A DNA stretch of 64,000 nt from Enterobacter sp. 10-1 (GCA_002270295.1 NISF01000001.1:1426001-1490000), one strand, 5' to 3'. Counted from the first letter of the stretch, positions 37,114 to 47,243 are shown. Program-made: numbers and translations. Notes: generated by a model not told the origin, from the sequence alone.

Positions 37114-38318
37114 TGCGTGACGCCTTTATTTGTGACGGAATTCGTACGCCGATCGGCCGCTACGGCGGGGCGCTCGCCAGCGTGCGGGCCGATGATTTAG
37201 CCGCTGTTCCGCTGCGCGAGCTGCTGAGCCGCAATCCGCGCCTCGATCCCGGCTGCATTGACGACGTGATTTTCGGCTGCGCCAACCAGGCCGGAGAAGA
37301 TAACCGCAACGTGGCGCATATGGCGACGCTGCTGGCGGGCTATCTGCCGAGCGTCTCCGGCACCACTATCAACCGCCTGTGCGGCTCCGGGCTGGACGCG
37401 ATCGGCTTTGCCGCCCGCGCCATTAAGGCCGGGGATGCCGACCTGATGATTGCCGGCGGCGTGGAGTCGATGTCGCGGGCGCCGTTTGTGATGGGCAAGG
37501 CCAGCGCGCCGTACCAGCGTCAGGCGGAGCTGTTTGATACCACCATCGGCTGGCGTTTTGTGAACCCGCTCATGCAGCAGCAATTCGGCACTGACAGCAT
37601 GCCGGAAACGGCGGAGAATGTAGCCGAGTTGTTAAATATTAGCCGCGCCGATCAGGACGCGTTCGCCCTGCGCAGCCAGCGGCTGACGGCGAAAGCCCAG
37701 CGTGACGGCATCCTGGCGCAGGAGATCGTCCCGGTACAGATTATTGGCAGGAAGGGGGCGGTCAGCGTCGTTCGCGACGATGAGCATCCGCGGGCGGAAA
37801 CCACCCTGGAGCAGCTTTCTCAGCTAAAAACCCCGTTCCGCAAGGGCGGCGTGGTCACCGCCGGCAACGCCTCCGGGGTCAACGACGGCGCCGCGGCGCT
37901 GATTATCGCCAGCGAACAGCAGGCCCTGGCCCAGGGGCTGACGCCGCGGGCGCGCATTGTGGCGATGGCTACCGCCGGGGTTGAACCACGGCTGATGGGG
38001 CTCGGGCCGGTACCCGCCGTGCGTAAGGTGCTGGAGCGCGCGGGGCTGAATATCAACGATATGGACGTTATTGAACTGAACGAAGCCTTCGCCGCCCAGG
38101 CGCTGGGCGTGCTCAGACAGCTGGGGGTGGCGGATGATGCCGCGCACGTTAACCCCAACGGCGGCGCCATCGCTTTAGGCCATCCGCTGGGAATGAGCGG
38201 CGCCCGGCTGGCGCTGAGCGCGAGCCTGGAGCTGCAGCGGCGCGGCGGGCGCTACGCCCTGTGTACGATGTGTATTGGCGTGGGTCAGGGCATTGCCATG
38301 ATCCTCGAGCGAGTGTGA
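37113..38318 (+). CDS. paaJ: 3-oxoadipyl-CoA / 3-oxo-5,6-dehydrosuberyl-CoA thiolase
   Basis: A 401-residue thiolase cleaving the two beta-keto intermediates to acetyl-CoA plus 2,3-dehydroadipyl-CoA or succinyl-CoA. The nucleophile Cys is in NRLCGSGLDAIG (about 90), NEAFAAQA and GGAIALGHPLGMSGAR provide the His, and CTMCIGVGQG the second Cys. Confidence 0.95.
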   Translation: MRDAFICDGIRTPIGRYGGALASVRADDLAAVPLRELLSRNPRLDPGCIDDVIFGCANQAGEDNRNVAHMATLLAGYLPSVSGTTINRLCGSGLDAIGFAARAIKAGDADLMIAGGVESMSRAPFVMGKASAPYQRQAELFDTTIGWRFVNPLMQQQFGTDSMPETAENVAELLNISRADQDAFALRSQRLTAKAQRDGILAQEIVPVQIIGRKGAVSVVRDDEHPRAETTLEQLSQLKTPFRKGGVVTAGNASGVNDGAAALIIASEQQALAQGLTPRARIVAMATAGVEPRLMGLGPVPAVRKVLERAGLNINDMDVIELNEAFAAQALGVLRQLGVADDAAHVNPNGGAIALGHPLGMSGARLALSASLELQRRGGRYALCTMCIGVGQGIAMILERV

Positions 38319-38344
38319 GCTAATTTACCTGCGAGTACCCTAAA

Positions 38345-39661
38345 ATGATAACTAATACAAAATTAGATCCGATTGAAAACGCTTCTCGTGATGAATTACA
38401 GGCTCTGCAAACCCAGCGTCTGAAGTGGACGCTGAAACATGCTTACGACAACGTTCCGATGTACCGCCGCAAGTTTGACGCGGCGGGGGTGCATCCTGAC
38501 GATTTCCACGAACTGAGCGACCTGAGCAAGTTCCCGTGCACCACCAAACAGGATCTGCGCGATAACTACCCGTTCGATACCTTTGCGGTGCCGATGGAGC
38601 AGATTGTGCGCATCCACGCCTCGTCCGGGACCACCGGCAAACCGACGGTGGTGGGCTACACGCAAAATGATATCGATACCTGGGCCAATATCGTCGCCCG
38701 CTCCCTGCGCGCCGCCGGCGGCACGGCAAAAGATAAAATCCACGTCGCCTACGGCTACGGCCTGTTTACCGGCGGCCTTGGCGCGCACTACGGCGCGGAG
38801 CGTCTGGGGGCCACGGTGATCCCGATGTCCGGCGGCCAGACGGAAAAACAGGCGCAGCTGATCCGCGATTTTCAGCCGGATATGATTATGGTCACGCCCT
38901 CGTACTGCCTGAACCTGATTGAAGAGCTCGAGCGGCAGATGGGCGGCGATGCCAGCCGCTGCTCGTTGCGGGTTGGCGTATTCGGCGCCGAGCCGTGGAC
39001 GCTGGCGATGCGGGCGGAAATCGAGCGTCGTCTCGGGATCACCGCCCTGGATATCTACGGGCTTTCGGAAGTGATGGGGCCGGGGGTGGCGATGGAGTGT
39101 CTGGAAACCGCCGACGGCCCGACCATCTGGGAGGACCATTTCTATCCGGAAGTAGTCAACCCGCACGACGGCACGCCGCTGGCGGATGGCGAACACGGCG
39201 AGCTGCTGTTCACCACCCTGACCAAAGAGGCGCTGCCGGTGATCCGCTACCGTACCCGCGATCTGACCCGCCTGCTGCCGGGCACCGCGCGCAGCATGCG
39301 GCGGATGGATCGCATCAGCGGACGCAGCGACGACATGCTGATTATTCGCGGCGTCAACGTCTTCCCGTCGCAGCTGGAAGAGGAGATCCTCAAGGTGGAG
39401 CATCTGGCGCCGCACTACCAGCTGGAGGTAAATCGTCGCGGCCATCTTGATTCACTTTCGGTGCGCGTGGAGCTGAAGGAGAGCAGCCTGTCGCTGAGCC
39501 ACGAGCAGCGCTGCCAGATCTGCCATCAGCTGCGCCACCGCATCAAGTCGATGGTCGGGATCTCCACCGATATCAGCATCGTCAACTGCGGCAGCATCCC
39601 GCGCTCGGAAGGGAAGGCCTGCCGGGTGTTCGACCTGCGCAAGGTCGCCGCCAACGGCTAG
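38345..39661 (+). CDS. paaK: phenylacetate-CoA ligase
   Basis: ATP-dependent activation of phenylacetate to phenylacetyl-CoA, the entry step and source of the PaaX inducer; 438 residues. It belongs to the ANL adenylating superfamily: phosphate-binding loop SSGTTGKPTVVGYT (about 91-104), DIYGLSEVMGPGVAMEC (about 237-253) and RYRTRDLTRLLPG, ending with a GISTDISIVNCGSIPRSEGKACRV segment that carries the conserved Lys. It is the last gene of the catabolic operon; a hairpin follows before paaX. Confidence 0.95.
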   Translation: MITNTKLDPIENASRDELQALQTQRLKWTLKHAYDNVPMYRRKFDAAGVHPDDFHELSDLSKFPCTTKQDLRDNYPFDTFAVPMEQIVRIHASSGTTGKPTVVGYTQNDIDTWANIVARSLRAAGGTAKDKIHVAYGYGLFTGGLGAHYGAERLGATVIPMSGGQTEKQAQLIRDFQPDMIMVTPSYCLNLIEELERQMGGDASRCSLRVGVFGAEPWTLAMRAEIERRLGITALDIYGLSEVMGPGVAMECLETADGPTIWEDHFYPEVVNPHDGTPLADGEHGELLFTTLTKEALPVIRYRTRDLTRLLPGTARSMRRMDRISGRSDDMLIIRGVNVFPSQLEEEILKVEHLAPHYQLEVNRRGHLDSLSVRVELKESSLSLSHEQRCQICHQLRHRIKSMVGISTDISIVNCGSIPRSEGKACRVFDLRKVAANG

Positions 39662-39695
39662 GTCAGCGCCTCCCGGCCCGGCCGGGCGATGAAAT

Positions 39696-39726
39696 CCCCG
39701 GCGGGACGCAGCGCCCCTGCCGGGAG
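39696..39726 (+). terminator. hairpin between paaK and paaX
   Basis: CCCCGGCGGG (39696-39705) can pair with CCCCTGCCGGG (39714-39724) with one bulge, around an 8-base loop. No clear T-run follows. It may attenuate read-through into paaX. Confidence 0.4.
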
Positions 39727-39738
39727 TTCCCTGTGCTA

Positions 39739-39777
39739 TGATTCGTCATGGACTACTAACCGCAACGGAATGAATCA
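39739..39777 (+). promoter_or_regulatory. PaaX-type site overlapping the paaX start region
   Basis: TGATTC (39739-39744) and GAATCA (39772-39777) are inverted halves separated by exactly 27 bp, as ahead of paaA. The right half ends one base before the paaX ATG, so PaaX bound here could limit its own expression. Confidence 0.7.
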
Positions 39778-39778
39778 T

Positions 39779-40705
39779 ATGAGCAGGCTTGATAATTTTA
39801 TTCAACAGGCGGTGACGGCGATGCCGATTAGCGGGACGTCGCTGATCGCCTCCCTGTACGGTGATTCCCTGCTGCAGCGCGGGGGCGAAGTGTGGCTCGG
39901 CAGCGTGGCGGCCCTGCTCGAAGGGCTGGGATTCGGCGAACGTTTTGTGCGGACGGCGCTGTTTCGCCTCAACAAAGAGGAGTGGCTGGACGTGGTGCGT
40001 ATCGGCCGCCGCAGCTTCTATCGTCTGAGCGACAAGGGGCTGCGCCTGACCCGCCGCGCGGAGCACAAAATTTATCGCGCCGCCGCGCCGGAGTGGGACG
40101 GCACCTGGCTGCTGCTGCTCTCCGAGGGGCTGGAAAAAAACACCCTCGCGGAGGTGAAAAAGCAGCTTCTGTGGCAGGGTTTTGGCGCACTTGCGCCGAG
40201 CCTGCTCGCCTCGCCGGCGCAGAAGCTGGCGGACGTGCAGTCGCTGCTGCATGAAGCGGGGGTGGCGGAAAACGTCATCTGCTTTGAAGCGCACTCTCCG
40301 CTGGCGCTCTCCCGGGCGGCGCTGCGCGCGCGCGTCGAGGAGTGCTGGCACCTGACCGAACAAAACGCGATGTACGAAACCTTTATTTCGCTGTTTCGCC
40401 CGCTGCTGCCGCTGCTGCGCGACGTCGATAGCGCGGAGCTGACCGCAGAGCGCTGCTTCCAGATCCAGCTGCTGCTAATCCATTTTTATCGTCGGGTGGT
40501 GCTAAAAGATCCGCTGCTGCCGGAGGAGCTGCTGCCGGCGCACTGGCTGGGGCAGACCGCGCGCCAGCTGTGCATCAATATTTATCAACGCGTCGCGCCC
40601 GGCGCGCTGGCCTTCGTCAGCGAGAACGGGGAGAGCTCGGTCGGCGAACTGCCGGCGCCGGGGCCGCTCTATTTTCAACGTTTTGGCGGCCTGACCGCCG
40701 CTTAA
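39779..40705 (+). CDS. paaX: phenylacetic acid degradation repressor
   Basis: A 308-residue GntR-like winged-helix regulator that releases DNA when phenylacetyl-CoA binds. It matches E. coli PaaX over the whole length (DNFIQQAVTAMPISGTSLIASLYGDSL; FGERFVRTALFRLNKEEWLDVVRIGRRSFYRLSDKGLRL is the DNA-binding part). I start at 39779 (MSRLDNF) since GGA stands ten bases ahead; ATG 39770 would put GGA against the start codon. It is about eight residues shorter at the C terminus than E. coli PaaX. paaY follows after 9 bases. Confidence 0.94.
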   Translation: MSRLDNFIQQAVTAMPISGTSLIASLYGDSLLQRGGEVWLGSVAALLEGLGFGERFVRTALFRLNKEEWLDVVRIGRRSFYRLSDKGLRLTRRAEHKIYRAAAPEWDGTWLLLLSEGLEKNTLAEVKKQLLWQGFGALAPSLLASPAQKLADVQSLLHEAGVAENVICFEAHSPLALSRAALRARVEECWHLTEQNAMYETFISLFRPLLPLLRDVDSAELTAERCFQIQLLLIHFYRRVVLKDPLLPEELLPAHWLGQTARQLCINIYQRVAPGALAFVSENGESSVGELPAPGPLYFQRFGGLTAA

Positions 40706-40714
40706 GGAGAGCCG

Positions 40715-41311
40715 ATGCCGATTTATCAGATAGACGGTATGACCCCGGTGGTACCGGATGAAAGCTACGTTCACCCCACGGCGGTGCTGATTGGCGACGT
40801 GATCCTCGGTAAAGGCGTCTACGTCGGCCCTAACGCCAGCCTGCGCGGTGATTTCGGGCGCATCGTGGTGAAAGATGGCGCCAACATTCAGGATAACTGC
40901 GTGATGCACGGCTTTCCCGGCCAGGATACGGTGGTCGAAGAGGACGGGCATATCGGCCACGGGGCGATCCTTCACGGCTGCGTTATCGGCCGCAACGCGC
41001 TGGTCGGGATGAGCGCGGTGATTATCGACGGCGCAACGATTGGCGAAAACAGCATCGTCGGCGCCTCGGCGTTCGTTAAGGCTAAAGCCGAGATGCCGGC
41101 CAACCATCTGATCGTCGGCAGCCCGGCGAAGGCCATTCGCACCCTGAGTGAGCAGGAGATCGCGTGGAAAAAGCAGGGGACGCGGGAGTATCAGGCGCTG
41201 GTCGGGCGCTGCCAGCAAACGCTGCATCAGGTGGAGCCGCTGAAAGAGGTGGAGCCGCAGAGAAAGCGGCTGGAGTTTGATGAAAGCCTGCGGCCGAAAT
41301 CATCATCCTGA
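40715..41311 (+). CDS. paaY: hexapeptide-repeat thioesterase PaaY
   Basis: A 198-residue left-handed beta-helix protein of the gamma-carbonic-anhydrase-like family, with repeated I/V-x-G-x-x-x hexapeptides across residues 20-140 and likely metal-binding His in [14 protein letters not shown] and HGAILHG. In E. coli PaaY is a thioesterase that detoxifies ring-cleavage CoA by-products. AAGGAGAG lies before the start. Last gene of the paaXY unit. Confidence 0.94.
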   Translation: MPIYQIDGMTPVVPDESYVHPTAVLIGDVILGKGVYVGPNASLRGDFGRIVVKDGANIQDNCVMHGFPGQDTVVEEDGHIGHGAILHGCVIGRNALVGMSAVIIDGATIGENSIVGASAFVKAKAEMPANHLIVGSPAKAIRTLSEQEIAWKKQGTREYQALVGRCQQTLHQVEPLKEVEPQRKRLEFDESLRPKSSS

Positions 41312-41317
41312 ACCAGA

Positions 41318-41336
41318 GCCCTCTGGCTTCGAGGGC
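41318..41336. terminator. hairpin between convergent paaY and antitoxin genes
   Basis: GCCCTC (41318-41323) pairs with GAGGGC (41331-41336) around seven bases. It directly abuts the antitoxin stop codon and has a short T-containing tail on the plus strand (CTAGTATTT). Confidence 0.45.
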
Positions 41337-41621
41337 CTAGTATTTAGCCAGCTCGCGAAAGAGTGCCGGGTTCGCCTGAATCGCCGCCAGCACTTTTGCC
41401 GCAAGCCCCGTTGGGTTACGTCGTCTGGATTCCCAGCTTTTAATGGTATCCACGCTGGTTCCCAGCGCTTGCGCCATTTCCGTCTGGGAAACGTTCAGCT
41501 GCGCTCGAATAGCTTTTACGTCAGCGATCTCATAGCGAGTCACGCGGGCTGGGGCTTTATCGCCATTTTTGATATCAACGGCTTCTTTGAGGGACGTTTG
41601 AAGCTCATCAAAAAAACTCAT
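41337..41621 (-). CDS. XRE-family antitoxin (HigA-like)
   Basis: A 94-residue protein with a C-terminal XRE helix-turn-helix (AQLNVSQTEMAQALGTSVDTIKSWESRRRNPTGLAAKVL), the usual shape of a HigA-type antitoxin and repressor. I start at 41621 (MSFFDELQTS), since GAGG from the toxin's last codons lies eight bases ahead; the ATG four codons earlier overlaps the toxin. It is separated from the toxin stop codon by one base, so the pair is translationally coupled in the HigBA order (toxin first). Confidence 0.85.
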   Translation of the reverse strand: MSFFDELQTSLKEAVDIKNGDKAPARVTRYEIADVKAIRAQLNVSQTEMAQALGTSVDTIKSWESRRRNPTGLAAKVLAAIQANPALFRELAKY

Positions 41622-41622
41622 G

Positions 41623-41955
41623 TCACACCTCATTTTTCAGTAGTTTAGCTAGTTTTTTGAGCTGCGCTTTTTCAGCATCGGTCAGATTATCTTTGGTGCT
41701 TTTCGGGTACGCCAAAACCAGATAGATAATCTCAGCGGTGGCGAGGAAATAAATCACCCTTGCGCTGCCGCTTTTCCCCTGAACGCCGGTCGCCATCCTG
41801 ATTTTCCGTAGTCCACCCGTATTCTGGATGATATCCCCGGCATCCGGATTGCCAATGAGTTCTTTCTGCAGCGCCCGAAGCTCATCGTCAGTAGCAAGCT
41901 GTTTTATCTGCCGGGTAAACAGCGGCGTTTCGATAAATTCAATCGCACAGCACAT
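41623..41955 (-). CDS. RelE/HigB-family toxin
   Basis: A 110-residue protein of the RelE/ParE superfamily: IEFIETPLFTRQIKQLATDDELRALQKELIGNPDAGDIIQNTGGLRKIRM...GKSGSARVIYFL...IYLVLAYPKSTKDNLTDAEKAQLKKLAKLL. The conserved basic and tyrosine residues in the second half (RKIR, RVIYF, YLVLAYPKS) suit a ribosome-dependent mRNA interferase, probably HigB2-like. AAGGAG lies before the start. It sits between paaY and azoR, where E. coli has no such pair, so it is probably acquired. Confidence 0.85.
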   Translation of the reverse strand: MCCAIEFIETPLFTRQIKQLATDDELRALQKELIGNPDAGDIIQNTGGLRKIRMATGVQGKSGSARVIYFLATAEIIYLVLAYPKSTKDNLTDAEKAQLKKLAKLLKNEV

Positions 41956-41972
41956 GAGTACGCTCCTTGTTA

Positions 41973-42008
41973 AGGTACCATGTACACCTGGGCGTGTACA
42001 TGGTACCT
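41973..42008 (-). promoter_or_regulatory. operator of the toxin-antitoxin pair: 15-bp perfect inverted repeat
   Basis: AGGTACCATGTACAC (41973-41987) and its exact complement GTGTACATGGTACCT (41994-42008) flank six bases (CTGGGC). It lies just upstream of the toxin ribosome binding site, over the expected promoter, which is where HigA-type antitoxins bind to autoregulate. Confidence 0.75.
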
Positions 42009-42165
42009 ATCGCTGATTTTTCGACATTTTGTCAGGTCAGGCCTGGAGATCGGAGACAGCTGGCCGCAAGCCGTGAGCGCTATCGTATACGTTGGGGGAT
42101 TTACAGGCAGAATTGGCTGCTGATTTTAGGAGGCGTCTCGTAAGGTGGGGGACGGGGAGAAGAAA

Positions 42166-42185
42166 CTCCCACCGGGCGGTGGGAG
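42166..42185 (-). terminator. rho-independent terminator of azoR
   Basis: On the minus strand CTCCCACCG pairs with CGGTGGGAG (nine perfect pairs, tight CC loop) followed by TTTCTTCT. It begins 12 bases after the azoR stop. Confidence 0.75.
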
Positions 42186-42197
42186 TGGCAATCTAAA

Positions 42198-42857
<660 letters not shown>

Positions 42858-43004
42858 TTATTCACAATCATGCCACAGAGAAAGCGCAATAAATCGAACT
42901 CTGTGTTCAGTTTTTTTGAACAAGGCACGAAATGCACAGCTGTGGTAATCTACAGCAATACTTCAAAAGAGATTTTTCCTGGCAGAGCACTGCCCGATAA
43001 CGCT

Positions 43005-46000
43005 ATGACAGAACAACAAATTTTCACCTTCCCCCAGATCTTCCAGCAGCTTGACGGCCTGATGCTGCGCGACAGGTCTCGCTTTTCCCGCCGTCTGCAC
43101 GGCGTGAAGAAGGTTAAAAATCCTGAATCCCAGCAGGCTATTCTGCGGGAGATGGCGCAGGAGATTGCGGCGGCGGCAGGGAGAGTCCTGCTGCGCGAAG
43201 CGGCGCGGCCGGCGATTACCTACCCGGAAAACCTGCCGGTAAGCCAGAAAAAACAAGAGATTCTCGAAGCCGTGCGCGATCACCAGGTGGTGATTGTGGC
43301 GGGGGAGACCGGTTCCGGTAAAACCACCCAACTGCCGAAAATCTGTATGGAGCTGGGGCGCGGGGTGAAAGGCCTCATTGGCCACACTCAGCCGCGTCGT
43401 CTGGCGGCGCGTACCGTGGCGAACCGCATCGCCGAGGAGCTGCAAAGCGAACCTGGCGGCTGCATCGGTTATAAGGTGCGCTTTAGCGACCACGTCGGCG
43501 ACAACACGATGGTCAAGCTGATGACCGACGGTATCCTGCTGGCGGAAATCCAGCAGGACCGCCTGCTGATGCAGTACGACACCATCATTATCGATGAGGC
43601 CCACGAACGCAGCCTCAATATAGACTTCCTGCTTGGCTACCTGCGGGAGCTGCTGCCGAAGCGTCCGGATCTGAAAATCATCATCACCTCGGCGACCATC
43701 GATCCGGAACGCTTCTCGCGCCACTTTAACCATGCGCCGATTATCGAAGTCTCCGGCCGCACCTATCCGGTCGAGGTTCGCTACCGGCCGATCGTTGAAG
43801 AGGCCGATGACACCGAGCGCGATCAGCTGCAGGCGATTTTCGACGCCGTCGAAGAGCTGGGGCATGAAAGTCCCGGCGATATTCTGATCTTTATGAGCGG
43901 AGAGCGGGAAATTCGCGATACCGCCGATGCGCTCAACAAGCTCAACCTGCGGCATACCGAAGTGCTGCCGCTCTATGCCCGGCTGTCGAACAGCGAGCAG
44001 AACCGCGTCTTCCAGTCCCACAGCGGGCGGCGCATCGTGCTGGCGACCAACGTCGCGGAAACCTCGCTGACGGTGCCGGGAATTAAGTACGTTATTGACC
44101 CGGGCACCGCGCGCATCAGCCGCTACAGCTTCCGCACCAAGGTGCAGCGCCTGCCGATTGAGCCCGTTTCCCAGGCCTCCGCTAACCAGCGTAAAGGCCG
44201 CTGCGGCCGCGTATCGGAAGGGATCTGTATTCGTCTCTATTCCGAAGATGATTTTCTGTCGCGCCCGGAGTTTACCGACCCGGAAATCCTGCGCACCAAC
44301 CTGGCATCGGTTATTCTGCAGATGACCGCCCTGGGGCTGGGGGATATCGCCGCCTTCCCGTTCGTTGAGGCGCCGGACAAGCGTAACATCCAGGACGGCG
44401 TGCGCCTGCTGGAAGAGCTCGGGGCGATTACCACCGACGAGCAGATGACCGCCTATAAGCTGACGCCGATGGGCCGCCAGCTCAGCCAGCTGCCGGTTGA
44501 CCCGCGGCTGGCGCGGATGGTGCTGGAAGCGCAAAAGCACGGCTGCGTGCGCGAGGCGATGATCATCACCTCGGCGCTGTCGATTCAGGACCCGCGCGAA
44601 CGTCCGATGGACAAGCAGCAGGCCTCCGATGAGAAGCACCGCCGTTTCCACGATAAAGAGTCGGATTTTCTCGCTTTCGTCAACTTATGGAACTACCTCG
44701 GCGAGCAGCAGAAAGCGCTGTCATCGAACCAGTTCCGCCGCCAGTGCCGCGTCGATTTTCTTAACTACCTCCGGGTGCGCGAGTGGCAGGACATCTACAC
44801 CCAGCTGCGCCAGGTGGTGAAAGAGCTGGGCCTGCCGGTAAATAGCGAGCCGGCGGAGTACCGCGAAATTCACACCGCGCTGCTGACCGGGCTGCTGTCG
44901 CATATCGGCATGAAGGATACCGACAAGCAGGAATTTACCGGCGCGCGTAACGCCCGCTTCTCGATCTTCCCGGGCTCCGGGCTGTTTAAGAAGCCGCCGA
45001 AGTGGACCATGGTTGCCGAGCTGGTGGAAACCAGCCGCCTGTGGGGGCGCATCGCCGCGCGCATCGACCCGGAATGGGTGGAGCCGGTGGCGCAGCATCT
45101 GATTAAGCGCTCATACAGCGAACCGCACTGGGAGAGGGCGCAGGGGGCGGTGATGGCGACGGAGAAAGTAACCGTCTACGGCCTGCCGATCGTCGCCGCC
45201 CGCAAGGTGAACTACAGCCAGATTGACCCGGCGCTGTGCCGCGAGCTGTTTATCCGCCACGCGCTGGTGGAGGGCGACTGGCAGACCCGGCACGCCTTCT
45301 TCCGCGACAACCTCAAGCTGCGCACGGAAATCGAAGAGCTGGAGCACAAATCGCGCCGCCGCGACATCCTGGTCGACGACGAAACGATGTTTGAGTTTTA
45401 CGATCGGCGCATCGGCCATGACGTCATCTCGGCGCGCCACTTCGACAACTGGTGGAAGCAGGCCAGCCGCGAGACTCCGGATCTGCTCAACTTTGAAAAG
45501 AGCATGCTGATTAAAGAGGGTGCGGAGCAGGTCAGCAAGCTGGACTACCCGAACTTCTGGCACCAGGGCAACCTCAAGCTGCGTCTGACCTATCAGTTCG
45601 AACCGGGCGCCGACGCCGATGGGGTGACGGTGCATATTCCGCTGCCGCTGCTCAACCAGGTGGACGAGGCCGGCTTCGAATGGCAAATCCCCGGCCTGCG
45701 TCGGGAACTGATTATCGCCCTGATTAAATCGCTGCCGAAACCGGTGCGGCGCAACTTCGTGCCGGCGCCGAACTATGCCGAAGCCTTTTTAGGCCGCGCG
45801 ACGCCGCTGGAGCTACCGCTGCTGGATTCGCTGGAGCGCGAGCTGCGGCGGATGAGCGGCGTGACCATCGACCGCGAGGCCTGGCAGTGGGATCAGGTGC
45901 CCGATCACCTGAAAATCACCTTCCGGGTGGTGGATGATAAGAACAAGAAGCTCGCCGAAGGCCGTTCGCTGCAGGAGTTAAAGGATGCGCTGAAGGGGAA

Positions 46001-46907
46001 AGTGCAGGAGACGCTCTCCGCGGTGGCCGATGACGGTATCGAGCAGAGCGGGCTGCATATCTGGAGCTTCGGCACCCTGGCGGAAAGCTATGAACAAAAG
46101 CGCGGCAACTATCGGGTTAAGGCCTGGCCGGCGCTGGTGGACGAACGTGACAGCGTCGCGATTAAGCTGTTCGACAATCCGCTCGAACAGCAGCAGGCGA
46201 TGTGGCGCGGTCTTCGCCGGCTGCTGCTGCTGAACATTCCGTCGCCTGTCAAATATCTGCACGAGAAGCTGCCGAACAAGGCCAAGCTGGGGCTCTATTT
46301 TAACCCCTACGGCAAGGTGCTGGATCTGATTGACGACTGCATCTCCTGCGGCGTCGATAAGCTTATCGACGAGGCCGGCGGGCCGGTTTGGACCGAAGAG
46401 GGCTTTACGCAGCTGCACGACAAGGTGCGCGCCGAGCTCAACGATACGGTGGTGGAGATTGCCAAACAGGTTGAGCAGATCCTGACCGCGGTGTTCAACG
46501 TCAACAAGCGCCTGAAAGGGCGCGTGGATATGAGCATGGCGCTGGGGCTGTCGGATATCAAAGGGCAGATGAGCGGCCTGGTTTATCGCGGCTTCGTCAC
46601 CGGCAACGGCTTCCGCCGGCTGGGCGATACCCTGCGCTATCTGCAGGCGATTGAAAAGCGGCTGGAGAAGATGGCGGTCGATCCGCACCGCGATCGCGCG
46701 CAGATGCTGAAGGTTGAGAGCATTCAGCAGGCGTGGCAGCAGTGGCTGAATAAGCTGCCGCCAGCCCGCCGTGACGACGAGGACGTGCAGGAGATCCGCT
46801 GGATGATCGAGGAGCTGCGCGTCAGCTTCTTCGCCCAGCAGCTGGGTACCCCGTACCCCATTTCCGATAAGCGGATCCTGCAGGCGATGGAGCAGATAGT
46901 CGCCTGA
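43005..46907 (+). CDS. hrpA: ATP-dependent RNA helicase HrpA
   Basis: A 1300-residue DEAH-box helicase, identical in length to E. coli HrpA. Motif I GETGSGKTTQ (about 97-106), motif II DEAHER (about 196), motif III TSATIDPERFS and motif VI QRKGRCGRVSEG are present, followed by the helicase-associated and OB-fold regions (GARNARFSIFPGSGLF) and the DUF3418 C-terminal half. HrpA rescues stalled ribosomes in E. coli and processes some mRNAs. The start at 43005 (MTEQQ) matches orthologues; an open frame extends 54 codons upstream without support. Confidence 0.95.
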   Translation: MTEQQIFTFPQIFQQLDGLMLRDRSRFSRRLHGVKKVKNPESQQAILREMAQEIAAAAGRVLLREAARPAITYPENLPVSQKKQEILEAVRDHQVVIVAGETGSGKTTQLPKICMELGRGVKGLIGHTQPRRLAARTVANRIAEELQSEPGGCIGYKVRFSDHVGDNTMVKLMTDGILLAEIQQDRLLMQYDTIIIDEAHERSLNIDFLLGYLRELLPKRPDLKIIITSATIDPERFSRHFNHAPIIEVSGRTYPVEVRYRPIVEEADDTERDQLQAIFDAVEELGHESPGDILIFMSGEREIRDTADALNKLNLRHTEVLPLYARLSNSEQNRVFQSHSGRRIVLATNVAETSLTVPGIKYVIDPGTARISRYSFRTKVQRLPIEPVSQASANQRKGRCGRVSEGICIRLYSEDDFLSRPEFTDPEILRTNLASVILQMTALGLGDIAAFPFVEAPDKRNIQDGVRLLEELGAITTDEQMTAYKLTPMGRQLSQLPVDPRLARMVLEAQKHGCVREAMIITSALSIQDPRERPMDKQQASDEKHRRFHDKESDFLAFVNLWNYLGEQQKALSSNQFRRQCRVDFLNYLRVREWQDIYTQLRQVVKELGLPVNSEPAEYREIHTALLTGLLSHIGMKDTDKQEFTGARNARFSIFPGSGLFKKPPKWTMVAELVETSRLWGRIAARIDPEWVEPVAQHLIKRSYSEPHWERAQGAVMATEKVTVYGLPIVAARKVNYSQIDPALCRELFIRHALVEGDWQTRHAFFRDNLKLRTEIEELEHKSRRRDILVDDETMFEFYDRRIGHDVISARHFDNWWKQASRETPDLLNFEKSMLIKEGAEQVSKLDYPNFWHQGNLKLRLTYQFEPGADADGVTVHIPLPLLNQVDEAGFEWQIPGLRRELIIALIKSLPKPVRRNFVPAPNYAEAFLGRATPLELPLLDSLERELRRMSGVTIDREAWQWDQVPDHLKITFRVVDDKNKKLAEGRSLQELKDALKGKVQETLSAVADDGIEQSGLHIWSFGTLAESYEQKRGNYRVKAWPALVDERDSVAIKLFDNPLEQQQAMWRGLRRLLLLNIPSPVKYLHEKLPNKAKLGLYFNPYGKVLDLIDDCISCGVDKLIDEAGGPVWTEEGFTQLHDKVRAELNDTVVEIAKQVEQILTAVFNVNKRLKGRVDMSMALGLSDIKGQMSGLVYRGFVTGNGFRRLGDTLRYLQAIEKRLEKMAVDPHRDRAQMLKVESIQQAWQQWLNKLPPARRDDEDVQEIRWMIEELRVSFFAQQLGTPYPISDKRILQAMEQIVA

Positions 46908-47220
46908 TGGTCGTTTTAGGGCAGGGTGAAGGCGTGTTTTCTTAGCTTGCTCTGTGAAGTGTTCGGTGGAATGTTCCGTTCACCATTGGTCCCGCATACT
47001 TCTGTTTACTGCGGCATAGGTGAACGGCACAGGGCCGGTTTCGCCCGGCCCTGGGGACCCGGCATCCCGGCAAGAAAAATCGTCGCTGCGCGATACCTTC
47101 GTCTCCGCCGTCTGGCTATTCGGGGACGGCAAGAGGTAACGTCCCTGTAAGGCTTGCCTCCGCCAGGTTATTCGTCCCATCCCTGGGACTCACCCCTTCG
47201 GGGCCGACGTCAACGTCGTT

Positions 47221-47243
47221 CAAAAACGCTCCGGGCGTTTTTG
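47221..47243. terminator. terminator-like hairpin inside the inverted-repeat element
   Basis: CAAAAACGC (47221-47229) pairs with GCGTTTTTG (47235-47243) around TCCGG. GC base pairs next to a T-run and an A-run make it terminator-like in both directions. Confidence 0.5.

Noticed and set aside
42963-44651. 562-codon minus-strand ORF opposite hrpA
   Set aside because: Lies entirely antisense to a conserved helicase; composition is that of a shadow frame and no domain is visible.
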